Origin: Neodiprion pinetum
Lineage: Eukaryota; Arthropoda; Insecta; Hymenoptera; Diprionidae
Direction of reading: 5' to 3'
NCBI RefSeq assembly: GCF_021155775.2
Contig: NC_060235.2
Location: 23,507,598 to 23,571,597, forward strand
Length of the DNA stretch: 64,000 bases
Below the pieces are notes generated by a model. It was not told where the DNA came from. It made no database searches and saw only the letters and a list, made by a program, of their open reading frames with translations. Position 1 is the first letter of the stretch. Every line of letters begins with the position of its first letter. Both the position numbers and the translations under genes were made by a program. This document shows, one piece after another, positions 11,601-22,900 of the stretch.

Positions 11601-14253
11601 TCAAAAAACTAGCCTTATAATAAAACGTGGTATTCTAAGGTTAAGAAAACCAATTTTTTTAAATCAAGAAAACTCGCGTAAAAAATTTAGTATTCTAGGT
11701 ACAAGTAATTTTTTTTTTTTGATTTTAAGCTTAGAATATATCAACCACTTGATTGGCAATAAAAAAAAAAATTATACGCCCTTTTACTTTTGCAAAGGTA
11801 AAAGGGCACACAGATTGGGATGCGCCCTTTTACCTTTAGTCACGCGATATACTGATGATACTTATGAAATGAATCTTATACTACAGATATCTAGTTAAAA
11901 AAAATCGTCTCACCTTTAAAGTTCTTATATCTGTTGATTATAAAACAAAATCGTGCGGTATAGAGTGCAAGGTAATTTTTTTATGAAATTCCTTTGATGT
12001 CTCATTGTACTTCCATCTAAAAATGTCATCACAGTGAATTGTGAGATATTTATATTGAAGATTGTGCCTTGAGAATTCTGCTACCTCTCTAAGTCAAAAT
12101 TTATGTACTCAGCAAAACTTGGAACTTCTAATTCCACAGATCAAGCATTTGAGTAGTTTGGACGTAAAATATTCAAAAAATACAAGGTTCACGGTATTAG
12201 GGGATGAGGCTGAGGTTCCTAACGTTAAGAAAACGATGCATTATCATGAAAAATTGTTGTTTCCAATTTGAGGATTTTTTTAATTCAGTGATACGTAATA
12301 AAGCAGAAAATACTCATATCTTGGAATGTTGATTCATTTAAAGTCATTGCGTCTTAACGTAACTAACTTCAACCCCGTATTAGGAGAAATCTGACGGAAT
12401 GAAATTCGGCAGCTGAGCGTGGTTTTCAATTCTCAGGTCACATGTTGTTATTTTTAGCTGAAGTCGTAACAAAAAGGAATCAAAAAGTTGGGAACGGACT
12501 GTGGTCTCCCGTTGCATTTAATAATTAATTAAAACTATAGACAGAAATTTAATCTGGCATAAAATTAATACAACTCGTTTAAATTAGGGTCTGGATATCG
12601 CCTCACTTGCCTCGCCTGCCAGATTCTGCAAATACTAGTGACGGTGAATCGCCGACAGGATTCAAAAAGGATTTTGAACGTTATTTGCAGAAGTACAATT
12701 TGCCTGATTTGACCGAATGGGTCCAGGCGATCAGGAAAGCTGATTTCTCAGATGTTAAAGTATTTTTTGTTGCGTCAGTGCCAGGAAATCACAAAGACGC
12801 AGAACACAATGCTTGGGGTCATAGAAAACTGTCAACTATTTTATCCCAGCACGTTACTTTGCCACCAAATGCACCCGAATGGCCGATAATTGCACAGTGC
12901 TCGAGCATCGGAAGCCTTGGACCAAATTATGAGAGTTGGCTGTCTAAAGAAATCATACCTGCCATGTGCAGGGAAAAAAATCAGGGATTGAAAAGTCACC
13001 CAAGATTCCAGTTCATCTATCCGTCAATTAATAACTACAAAAACAGCTTTGACATGAGAAAAGGTGCTTGTTGTTTACCCTACGGATTAACAACCCATCA
13101 GAAACAACAGTGGCTGGAATCATATCTTTAGTAAGTTTAATGATTCTTGATTCGTTCTGTTACAGATGTATTTCACTACCTGAAAGCTTGGTGTCTTCTC
13201 AATCCAAAGATACAGACCCAATCTTTGTCAACATTTACTCTTAAAGCTATTGATTCAGCTTTTCAAAACTAGAGATTCCAGATCCAGAAAGAGATATTTT
13301 TACTGATTTGCGGCAATTGCTGAATTCTTATTTCACAGACTGCAACAAATATGATTGATTGGCTCCAGTGTATCCTTGTTGGGATTTCACATGATTCGTT
13401 AAAAATTTTTGATCCATCATTTACGTCTCATGTATTTATTCCGGCAGCCAATGGAAGGCGAGCAATACCCGGCGAGACCGAGCGATTCCACATATCAAAA
13501 CTTACACGAGAATTTCGCCAGATCAAACTGAAATTCCCTGGTTCGTACTGACGAGTGCTAATTTGAGTAAGGCTGCATGGGGACATAAAAGAGGAAATCA
13601 TTACATCATGAGCTACGAAGCTGGAATTATCTTCGTGCCGAAATTAGTCGTAAGTTACGGTATTGTGTACACAGGAATATGATATTGTTCTCTTGAAGCT
13701 ATGAAATCGGTGTCGAAGGGACCAGGCTTTACAAAAATACGCAAAACGAGAGTGTTCTGTTGTGCGAATAAATTATTCAAATCGAAAAGCGATCTATCCA
13801 TGAACTTGTTCTATTAAATACAAATTTTTCGTCTAGTCTTACAACAGCATTCCATCTAATTGTAAGCTACGACATCTTGATACCTAATTGCTCTAACTAT
13901 TGTTTGAATAAATGTGTAAACAATGTCTCGCTTGAGGTGCAGTGAAAGAACTGCCCCCAAAAATCGCAATCTCAATGTTATCAATTCGGTATATTCTCAA
14001 CAATTTATTATTGAGAACATTTTACACCGCCTAGCCCTCTCAATTTGTCTGTAAAAAATAATTCAAATTCCACAGCTGCTAGTAAATCAATCATAATCCG
14101 TATTCTTCTCAGACTGGAAACACTGTCTTTAATATCAAACGGGAAACGCCTGACGGTACACCGAGGTTTCCAATTCCATACGACGTTCCGTTAACCCGTT
14201 ACGAGGCTCAGGATAAACCCTTTGTTATGGAATTTTTCAAAGGATACGAATAA
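8664..14253 (+). CDS. Tdp1: Tyrosyl-DNA phosphodiesterase 1 with N-terminal PBZ finger (six exons)
   Basis: Coding exons are 8,664-8,700, 8,794-8,871, 9,805-10,966, 12,588-13,130, 13,448-13,649 and 14,113-14,253. The total is 2,163 nt, or 720 aa, and phases agree at every junction. TDP1 is a nuclear repair enzyme of the phospholipase D superfamily. It hydrolyses the 3'-phosphotyrosyl bond left by trapped topoisomerase I. The first HKD motif lies in exon 3 (H393, K395, N414), the second in exon 5 (H622, K624, N645). The spacing matches the human enzyme. Conserved blocks TQGVWISP, GSLGPN, FIYPS and TSANLSKAAWG support the model. Residues 17-36 form a PBZ finger (C17-x5-C23-x6-H30-x5-H36). Residues about 40-230 are charged, serine-rich linker. 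The protein is longer than human TDP1 (608 aa). ATG 8,664 is chosen because it gives a short exon in phase with the finger; an upstream exon is possible. An AATAAA overlaps the stop. Confidence 0.93.
9174..9250 (+). repeat. tRNA-derived sequence (SINE head or tRNA pseudogene)
   Basis: It lies in TDP1 intron 2. It has an A-box-like TGGTGCAGTAACTAAGG near 9,183 and a B-box-like GGGTTCAAAATCC near 9,227, at normal tRNA spacing, with tRNA-like sequence between. The acceptor stem does not close well and there is no obvious functional anticodon arm, so I read it as a SINE promoter region or a decayed tRNA copy and not a working tRNA gene. Confidence 0.5.
11184..11851. mobile_element. 668-bp MITE in TDP1 intron 3
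   Basis: The left terminus begins TATATCGCGTGCCTAAAGGT. The reverse complement of the right terminus begins TATATCGCGTGACTAAAGGT and both continue AAAAGGGC. The terminal inverted repeats are therefore about 28-35 bp with one or two mismatches. The motif AAAGGGCG recurs several times inside in both orientations, including an internal perfect-looking hairpin near 11,343-11,372 (GGGCGTAT...ATACGCCC). There is no coding capacity. The target duplication may be TA. Confidence 0.8.
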
Positions 14254-15490
14254 AAATATTTGTAGTTTTACGTGATTTGTAATAATTTCGATCTGAGTAT
14301 TACCCTTTCTTTCGGAATTGATCAATTCTATTATTTAGCACGTTCTGTCTTTTAGAGTGAACAATACGTATACATAAAACTTCGTTATTTATTCGTTTTT
14401 CATTCTTATATTTCAAGCCAATGTATATTACAGTATTTCTCTACTCAAAGCATTCCTATTTTTCATATCCTGTTGTATTATTCCAATTATTCCAGTAAAT
14501 AGAATATTGTATTTTTTAACATAAATGACAGTTCCGGGTTAAAATATTCCTTTGTAAAACCTACAATTTTCAGAACGAAAACTGATGTTATTTAACCAAG
14601 TCGGTAAGTATAAACTCAAAACTATTTCAAATCCTGTGCTTCGAGATAACCTTCGAAGCTAGTATTTTCAGATTAGTTTTGCATTGAAAATAAAATGCAT
14701 GTATTACATGCTTCATGGGTTGAAGCATGGGTTCATTTCAACTTTACTCATCTTTCCACACTTCAGAGAGATTAAGATTCTTTTTATTGAATCGAATTGA
14801 GGATGTCCAAAAACGGAATTACCGCGAATTGAAGAAATTATTTCATTGTTAAATTATACATTGTCAATCCTTTGTGATATACATGTACGTATCGGTACAT
14901 AATATAATTTTTCTTTAATATCAATGATACTGTGTCAAATGATTTGAAATGCCGGAATTTTTCTCAGCTTTTTAAACATCACAGGCAAACATTTTCTTTA
15001 TGGATATAAATTCACTTGGTACAATCATACGTCATTTCTTTGTAAGGTAAAGTGAACTGATAGAATCTAGCGTGATATTATTTTCATAAAAAAAAAAAAT
15101 TAACCATCGGGAGAAAAAGAGAACCCACTGAAAATTGCTGTGCAATAAGGATAACTCTGCGCAATACGTGAAAAATCAAAGTTGACCCTCCTAGCATTGC
15201 TCAAAGTTTCACGGACGAGTAATATAAACGATAAAGTTCGCACTGTCAGCAGTTCGTCTCTTATACACTACGAATACCTGGAGCTTATAATTAAACAAAA
15301 TATGCTAGTATATTTATATCAATATACGCTATTCTAAATCGCTTAAACCAGCATATATTATACTATTGTTTTTATTATTGTCGAGCTGGATTCTAGAAAC
15401 GAGTAACAAGTACATCGACGACAAAACGCAGAAATTGAATGTAGTCGGCGAGTACTAGCTCTTGGAATGATGTTTCGCTATCGCTACACG
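14254..15490. other. Intergenic between TDP1 and the THEM6-like gene region
   Basis: AT-rich, with several AATAAA-like motifs just after TDP1 that could serve polyadenylation. No coding sequence is recognised. Confidence 0.5.
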
Positions 15491-18400
15491 AAAAGCGAGA
15501 TCCGACTTGACGACGTGTACGTGCGAGGAGGTCGTGCTTGGAATTTTATCCGATATCACGGCAAAGGTTGACGATTAATTTTTCCATTTTAAAGGTGATT
15601 TCGGTATTTGGCGTCTTCTTCTTTTTTTTTTACGCTCGAAATCATTTTGATGCCGATTACGTAAGGGATATAAATTTCCCAAGTGCAAAACTACCGCGGC
15701 ATATAAACGCGCAGAGGATCGTGCGTTTTCATTGAAAGACCAACGGCTCGTAGGAAAGTATTTCCTGATCAAAAGTATCCCAGGCGGCAAGGTAAGTCGG
15801 GCCTCGCGCATGTTCTGCCTTCAAACTGTGCGTAACAAGCGCCGACTCAAGTGCCCATCGTCATGATATTCGTTTCCTATGTGAGCAAGTGCGTGCTTCG
15901 CAATGTCTACCGCCGATAAATCGTTCCTTGATACAACTATTCCATTGGACCGGTGCTGCAATTCGTGAAATTCGGTACCAGAGCGATTATAGTCTCTGTG
16001 GAAATTAGGACATTGCCTGGTAAGAAAGTTGTTTCTGATTTTTTTTTTTTTTTTTTATTCTCGGACAATAAAATTATACCGAACGAGTGACCGTGTTCAG
16101 TGTTTTAAGTACTTAAGTAAAATAGAAATCTTAGATATCGAGTTAAATACGTAGAAAATCATTCGGTGACGATCTAAATTCATCCGTAGCAATAAATCGT
16201 GCTGCGGTAAAAAATTTAAACCCATCGGTGTTTTGGATTAAAATTAGTCGTTACATATGCTTAATGAATAAGGCTCGTAGATTGTTGCTACACCTTGAAG
16301 TGTCAACGACTAACGATAAATCAACGAGATACAGGAAGAGGAACAACGTTACCGCGTTTCCTGAAGTTCTACTTCTGATTCAAGGTTCACGGTAAGTTCC
16401 CGCATTATGGCAATAATAAACAGACATGGATGCGTGTATAATACCAAAGGTAAGAGGGAAAAATCATGTAAAAAGCGATTTGGAATAAGGTAGAACATAT
16501 TTCGTCGACAAAAATAGAAATTTGAATCATTTGTGTAATAGAAATTATGTTTTCGAATCATTTCGATTATGAGTAATACTTTTTACTAGGTTTTATAATT
16601 AGAATCACTACAGATTATTAATAGTATTATTGACAGGGAATGAAACGATTATTTGCATGCCTGAGTTTCAATACTCGAATTTGCACGTTCAGCAAATTCT
16701 GTTTGCGACCGTAACTTACACATCGATAAATTCACTGCACAAATTTCGAAGGCTTCATCGACTTTCCTTGAAAGCCACGTCCAAGTGTACAACGTTATTG
16801 GTGAACGAAACAACTACGTAATAATCACACGCGAGCAAGTCATTACTCTGCTCCTATATTTCAACTGCATAATTTCGTTCAAAGTATATTACTGCGTACC
16901 CGTTTAAATTTAACTATTCGACACCAATTGACTACCACGTTTCGAAATGGGAAAAACCTCGCATGTTACGTTGTGTAAAAAATTGTTTGAATCATCAATC
17001 CTCCGGTTTTCACCGGAGGTATTTCCTGCGGTACGAAATGATGCAATATCTTTGACATTTCGATACGTGTAAAAAGATGTATAATATTTCGTGTGAACGA
17101 CTCACTAATTGTGAAAAAGCGTGTTCTTGAATATAACAGTCGTTTAGCGTTTCTGTTTTAAAAATTTCAAAAAATCTGTGTCATATATAGAAAGTATGAC
17201 AAGTTCTCTAAAATCTAAAATCAGTTTGTCCAATAGGGTGATTACGTTGTATCAATTTAATCTGAATGTCACTTGAAATTGCATGAATAAAAATAATGAA
17301 ATTTTATTTGCACGTTTTCCGTAACAAAATGTGAATGTTCCAGGAGAAACACCCATTGCGTGTATTATAGTACGCCAAGAAACCACGTGATAATTATAAC
17401 ATGTAACAGCTCCGAGCAACATCGAGCAACGGCTGCAACTGCGCTACCTGTGACCTACACAGACTCCTAACAAGTTCGTACAAACCAGTTTTCCCTCAAT
17501 AAAAGAATTCTCCAATGGAAATCCGCACTCGCGTCATTAAGATTGGCGTTAACTTTCGGATAACGCCGTGCGTTCGGATCATTCAACCGGTTCTAAGTCG
17601 CTGGCCATCATCTCGTGATGTAACAAATCTGTCCTAATAAATCGGCGCGGAAAACTATCACGAAACTATTATGAAATTTCAAACGATCGACGTGGAAATT
17701 TTAATCATCAATTAGATCTCACCGAGAATTTGAAAGTCACTAAGAAATCTCGAGTGAAATTATGGATTGCTCACGTCATAAATGGACTTTTCTCTGTAAG
17801 TAGGCAACTCGCTGTCTCAGGCACTTTTTAGCAAAAAATTTTTCAAGTAAACATCGAACAAAGTTTCTTCTTCTTCTTCACCAAATTTTAACTCATTCAT
17901 TCATAATAATTTTTGTAACACCTCCAAAAACAGTTCCCTGGCGTGTCCCGAACTCAGGATTGGAGTGATAAGACAAAATCTTTGCCGTTTGTTGCAATTT
18001 ACCAAGATTTCGCTACAAGACGTTGAAAGTTATATAATACACAATATTTTTTCATAATAATATTTTGATTTGATTTAGTTCTTGTCCTAATATGATTTGA
18101 AAAGTATCCCAAAGGGTTGAAAAAAAGTCCCTTGTAGGCGATTTGAAAATAATACAAAGATATTTACAAAAATATACTATATTATGCAAATTTTGACGGG
18201 CAAAGTCAACACCAATATTATAATACAAAACTAACGGTGTCTTTTTGTTCGTTGTAATTTAAAGATGAATCTGACCTGGTCGCACGGAACTGTTCAAATT
18301 TGCCAACTTACAGAGAAAGACCCATATATCGCAATCTGTTCCTACGACGGCATGAAATTTCGTCGCGGAAAGTCGGCGGGTGCTTTATTTCGTTTGTTCG

Positions 18401-19022
18401 AAAGGTCTTTTCCCGTTTCGTAATGCGGCCACACCACGATCACCGTACAGGTGATAAGAACCACCGATAAGGCACAGGCGCGATCTTCTAACGCGAGCGG
18501 CTCTCTCGATACTCGAAAAGCCTCGATTGGGGGAAACCAGCTTCGGCGCAGAGGTATAATAGCAGGTCTCCCGGAAGGGGTGGAAATGCCAGCGACGCCA
18601 GGCGTCGCGAGGTTGATACCAGTCCGCAGGTCGTCAGCTGCTCTGCAGCGTTACTCGGTCGTTCGGTGGTGTCGAGTGATTTGCTGCCTGTTCGTTGTGA
18701 TCGCAGAGAAGAACTGGGTCTCCTTAAAGTTGGATCGAGGAGTTCGCAGTGGCGAGATAAAAGTGTGGTGCTCAAAAATCCGTACATTATTTGTTACAGT
18801 GGTTGACATCTGAAAGGGTGATTCGAATCAGTTTGAAAGATTCGTTTTTACTCCGTTGGCATTATTCTTTCCTCTTTCATCTTGCTGTCTTTAAGCATTG
18901 GCAACGATAAGTTATAAATGAGAAATATCTTGCCTTGTAGTACAAGGTTAGTTACTATTAGTGCGAGCTTAAATTTAATTCAATGTTTTATTCAGACTTT
19001 GTTTCAGTTGTTTATTCGCATA

Positions 19023-19058
19023 TTCTCTCTCTCTCTCTCTCTCACTTTCTCTCTCTTG
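19023..19058 (+). repeat. (CT)n microsatellite
   Basis: About 36 bases of mostly uninterrupted CT dinucleotides. A complementary-looking (AG)n tract lies 480 bp downstream. Confidence 0.9.
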
Positions 19059-19533
19059 GTCAGATTCTGTTAATATTATTTTATAAATAAATTGATACGA
19101 AGCAGTGTAAAGATAAATTATGGGAAAATTCATCTTTCATCTACGTCGTTATAGGCTAGACTATGTCTGGTACGCCAATAATGCGGCACTAACAATATGT
19201 ATAATAATAATGAGTATAAATGTAATGGTAAGTAAACATCTGCGTAGACAATTTCAATTGCAGATTTAAATTGCACAAGGATTCAATGCCACATTCTTGT
19301 GTACTTCAAATCTGTTGACGTCGTTCCTCGAGTCAATATTAGGTACTTCAAAATTTTATTACGTCTTTGTAGATATTTTTGAAAAGGGTTCTATACCGTC
19401 ATAACGAATAACAAGAGTCATTCTTCAGAAAAAATATAGCCGATGAAAAATTTAAAATCCGATATGCTATCTCATTCTTCGCAATATTCGCTAGCATTAA
19501 TTTATAAACGAAACAAGAAAAGAGTTCGACATA

Positions 19534-19560
19534 GTTAGAGAGAGAGAGAGAGAGAGAGGG
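19534..19560 (+). repeat. (AG)n microsatellite
   Basis: About 27 bases of AG repeat followed by a G-rich purine tract. With the (CT)n tract at 19,023 it could pair as a long stem in a transcript. Confidence 0.9.
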
Positions 19561-19753
19561 ATAGGGGGAGACAAATATAGAGAGAGAACCATGTCTTTTC
19601 CATCAGGCGAAGATTTTCTCTGTGTCTTATGTGAACATATTTTTCCTAACAATTTTAGTTCATTAATCTATTGCCACCCACTTGCAAGAACGGATTAATC
19701 AATGGGATTGATAAAAAAGACGCATTATTTTGCATTCTTTGCAGTACAGGGCG

Positions 19754-19870
19754 ATGACGCCGTCGCGGACCGAATTATTGACGAAAAGTAAAGGCGGAAA
19801 GAGGGCCGACAACGAATCAATATCTCGCTCGCCCTTACGCACCTGGAGATCATTCCTGCAGGAGGGTTGA
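19754..19870 (+). promoter_or_regulatory. Upstream open reading frame before THEM6-like gene A
   Basis: An ATG five bases into the presumed exon (after the acceptor at 19,749) opens a 38-codon frame that stops at 19,868-19,870. It is out of frame with the THEM6-like start 75 bases later. If the exon begins where proposed, ribosomes would meet this ATG first, so it could lower translation of the main frame. The frame itself resembles no known peptide. Confidence 0.35.
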
Positions 19871-19944
19871 AGGAGGATAAAAGTTCTCGCTCCGCAGCAG
19901 CTGATCAGAGGATAATCAAAGGGACATCAAAGACAGTTGACATT

Positions 19945-22900
19945 ATGATAGCTTGCTGCGTCCTGGCCGGTGTCCTTGGCGTCGTCGTCCTCTTCTATGT
20001 CTTCCTCGAGGTGCACTACTTTCTGCGCATGTGCCTGACAGTGCTCTTGGCGAGATTCTGCAAGAAGCAAGTTCACATCCTCGACGAAACATCGGTTTAC
20101 GGTACGCATTTTTACGCATAAAGCCATTCGAAGGCGAAGTAAAAAAATTTTCTCATACTTAAGGCACTGGTAACTGTTGTGTTAAAATCCCAGACTATAG
20201 TGACGATGAGGGATATGTATCCTGGTATTTTGAACCTAATGACCATCCATAATTATCCATCATCGGTATGCTTGAAAGATCTCTGAAATCAACTTGAGTT
20301 TCGTAGTTTCGCAGTACGACTTACTTATGTACTTTACTTCGTTAAATATCTGACAAGAGTTATGCAAGATTTCAAGGTTAGGCAATGAGTGATCCACCTG
20401 AAAAACTCTGGAAACCAGTAGTTTATATTTACGGAGAACTGTTCACAATAAAAATCAATATAACTTACACCGTTGAAATCCTGAAAATTTTACGCATCAA
20501 AATCAATATTCCAGGATTTGTAGATTTTTCTTTCAAGTATAATTATCACCGTACGTCTTCTGAGATCTAATTTCGCGAATCGCTGCTTCTCTCGGACCGA
20601 AATCTCGCAGCCAATTCCTTTCGCTGTTACGTTCTACGATATCTCGGTCAATAATGGAATGTTTAATTATTGGTTTCTTAATATTTAAATGATACGACCC
20701 AACGTTTGGAATATGTTACAAACGTCAAGCAATCCGAATATCTTTTCTCCTGCGCAGCATGGATGAAGAACGTCGAATCGTTCATTCATCACCACCGGCA
20801 ATACGGTAATCTAATTTCCCCTGTAGCCAAAATTCGACATCTTGAGATTTGAAATATTTCCATTCACAATCAACCGTGTTTCCCAACCAACGTCCACTTC
20901 GAGAAAGTACCCAATTCTTAATCCAAATCTGGAAACCTTACGTGACTCCCTTCGCTCGCAGACCGTGACCTGGTAGCCGAGAATCGGAGGCCACCCACGT
21001 AATATCCAGAACCGTATAAAAATAAATAATCGTGTAAGTGAGTAAACATTTTCAGTTTCCATTCGGTTGTTCTTATCTCCGCAAACATCCTTACAAGCTG
21101 CATAATGAGCGATTTTTAAAATTATCTTTGCAAAATATGAGTCAGTTGTCAGACATATGGGAGAACGCGATGAAGCAACAACTATTTTATAATAGATGGA
21201 AGGTATATGTCGCCATGGGCACGGGAGAGGTGGTCGTATTGCAAGCTACTTCACCGGTTTGTTGATAAATCGAAACGCAACTTTCCTACGCTAAGAATTC
21301 CGATCGCCGATTCACATGCCCTGTATGCCTATTCGCTCGGTGTATAACGTTCTCAGTACGATCGATGAAAGTGAATGACTGACCGAGAATAGCGATCGCA
21401 CATGGAAAGAATCCGTGCGGCGATGCTTTAACGGCTTCCATCTGCAGTGATTCACTTCTCGTTGTCGGTAAGTAATTGGGCGAAATGTTTCTTTCACGCG
21501 AAAGACGAGTTATGAAAATACTTAGACACCGAGAGAAGCGATCTTTGAAGAATCCCACTATTCAAATGTGTCAGAAACTATGAGAAACTCTGATTAAGAC
21601 TATGTTCTGCTCTGAATATGTTGTGCTTTTCATACACATGGGGGTAGTCAGTGCCGATATGGTTGGCCAACCATGTTCGGTATTTATCATGAAATTTCTA
21701 CTTGAAATAAAGTTATTTTAACTAAACACTTCTCTCGGTATGACGGTTCGAACACTTTAATGTAGGATTGAATTACTGAAGTTTTACATGCAGAGAATAG
21801 TTTTAATCAGTCGTTAGACTTGTGTCATCCTTTTCGTATCGAAAAACCGAGACGAAAGACGCTAAGCCCCGTTGCGTATTAATGATAGTTAAAAAAAAAC
21901 GGCAATGACGTTATGCAAATATTGTTTGCTGCAATTATTAGGCAGCCATCGCTCTAGTGCTTTGAGCTCGAAAGTCGCACATTACATGAGCGACGGAACT
22001 GTTCGCTAATTACTTTTTTGTAAGGCTTCTGGATAAACATGTTACCTTGTAGAATCCTACTGTAATGAAGAACCACAATAAATTCAATGGAAATAAAATC
22101 AATTAATTTCTCAAGCATCCGTCAGCGCAGAAAATGAGACCATGCGGTTCGACTACGTCAATCTTTGAACTTTTAAACTTAATCCACACACACGAAATAA
22201 TATTAAAATTACACTGAAAATCCTCCGGTCACATGCCTAAATAAGTTTGTACTTGCAGAAAATTATTTATCGGATTCAGATGTTTTGTGGCCAGATATTA
22301 TTACGCACGAATCGATTAATATTTATACCCTCGATTAGTTTGATTCTATCTTAGGCATCGAAGCACTAAACAAATATCTGAGCATTGATTCTAATCTATT
22401 TCAATTCTCGAAACCATCATCAAAATACGTTTGTCGGAAATTGGGTAATTAACATGTACTACGAAAAATTTTCGGCCATGTCAAACAAAAAGATGCCAAT
22501 CGTTGGTCAAGCTTATCCGTACCAATGTTTTTCGAATTCAGCATGCAATTGCACAAAAATGTTATAAGTGAAATTATTGGCTGTGAAAATGATTTTGAAA
22601 AATATTGCACCATTCTACAGTTGGATTATAACCACAGCAGTCCCCATTTTCTCTCATTATCTTATCCAGCATGACTGCTCATGCTGTTTGCAGCTGTTGA
22701 CGTACGTCACTGCCGCTTACTATTTGACCGTATTTGTGAAAGATTACATTTTTAAAGGAAGTAAGGAAATTGGCGTGCTCATTCTTGAGGAAGAAGTAAA
22801 GTATTTTTCTAAAGTTTCGAATGGTCAAAAGCAAATTACCAAACCCTTGAAATTATCATCGTTTGTGTAGTATAAAAATAATTTTGTAAATATGAAAAAC

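Larger units (their letters stand above)
15491..19744 (+). other. Putative 5' region of the first THEM6-like gene
   Basis: It is GC-richer around 15,490-16,020 and 18,380-18,830. Strong donor-like sites follow each island (GCAAG|GTAAGTC at 15,792 and CCTG|GTAAGA at 16,020), and an acceptor-like CTTTGCAG/TACAG ends near 19,744-19,749. These fit one or more non-coding first exons spliced to the coding exon at 19.9 kb, but no transcript data support the links. Open frames in the islands (15,538-15,735 and 18,451-18,813) match nothing I know. Confidence 0.3.

Noticed and set aside
12062..12271. 69-codon frame between TDP1 exons 3 and 4
   Set aside because: It does not correspond to TDP1 sequence, and the direct junction 10,966 to 12,588 restores the conserved TQG-VWISP block.
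17000..17019. Perfect 8-bp-stem hairpin (CCTCCGGT...ACCGGAGG)
   Set aside because: It looks like a bacterial terminator, but the context is eukaryotic and it lacks a gene to terminate.
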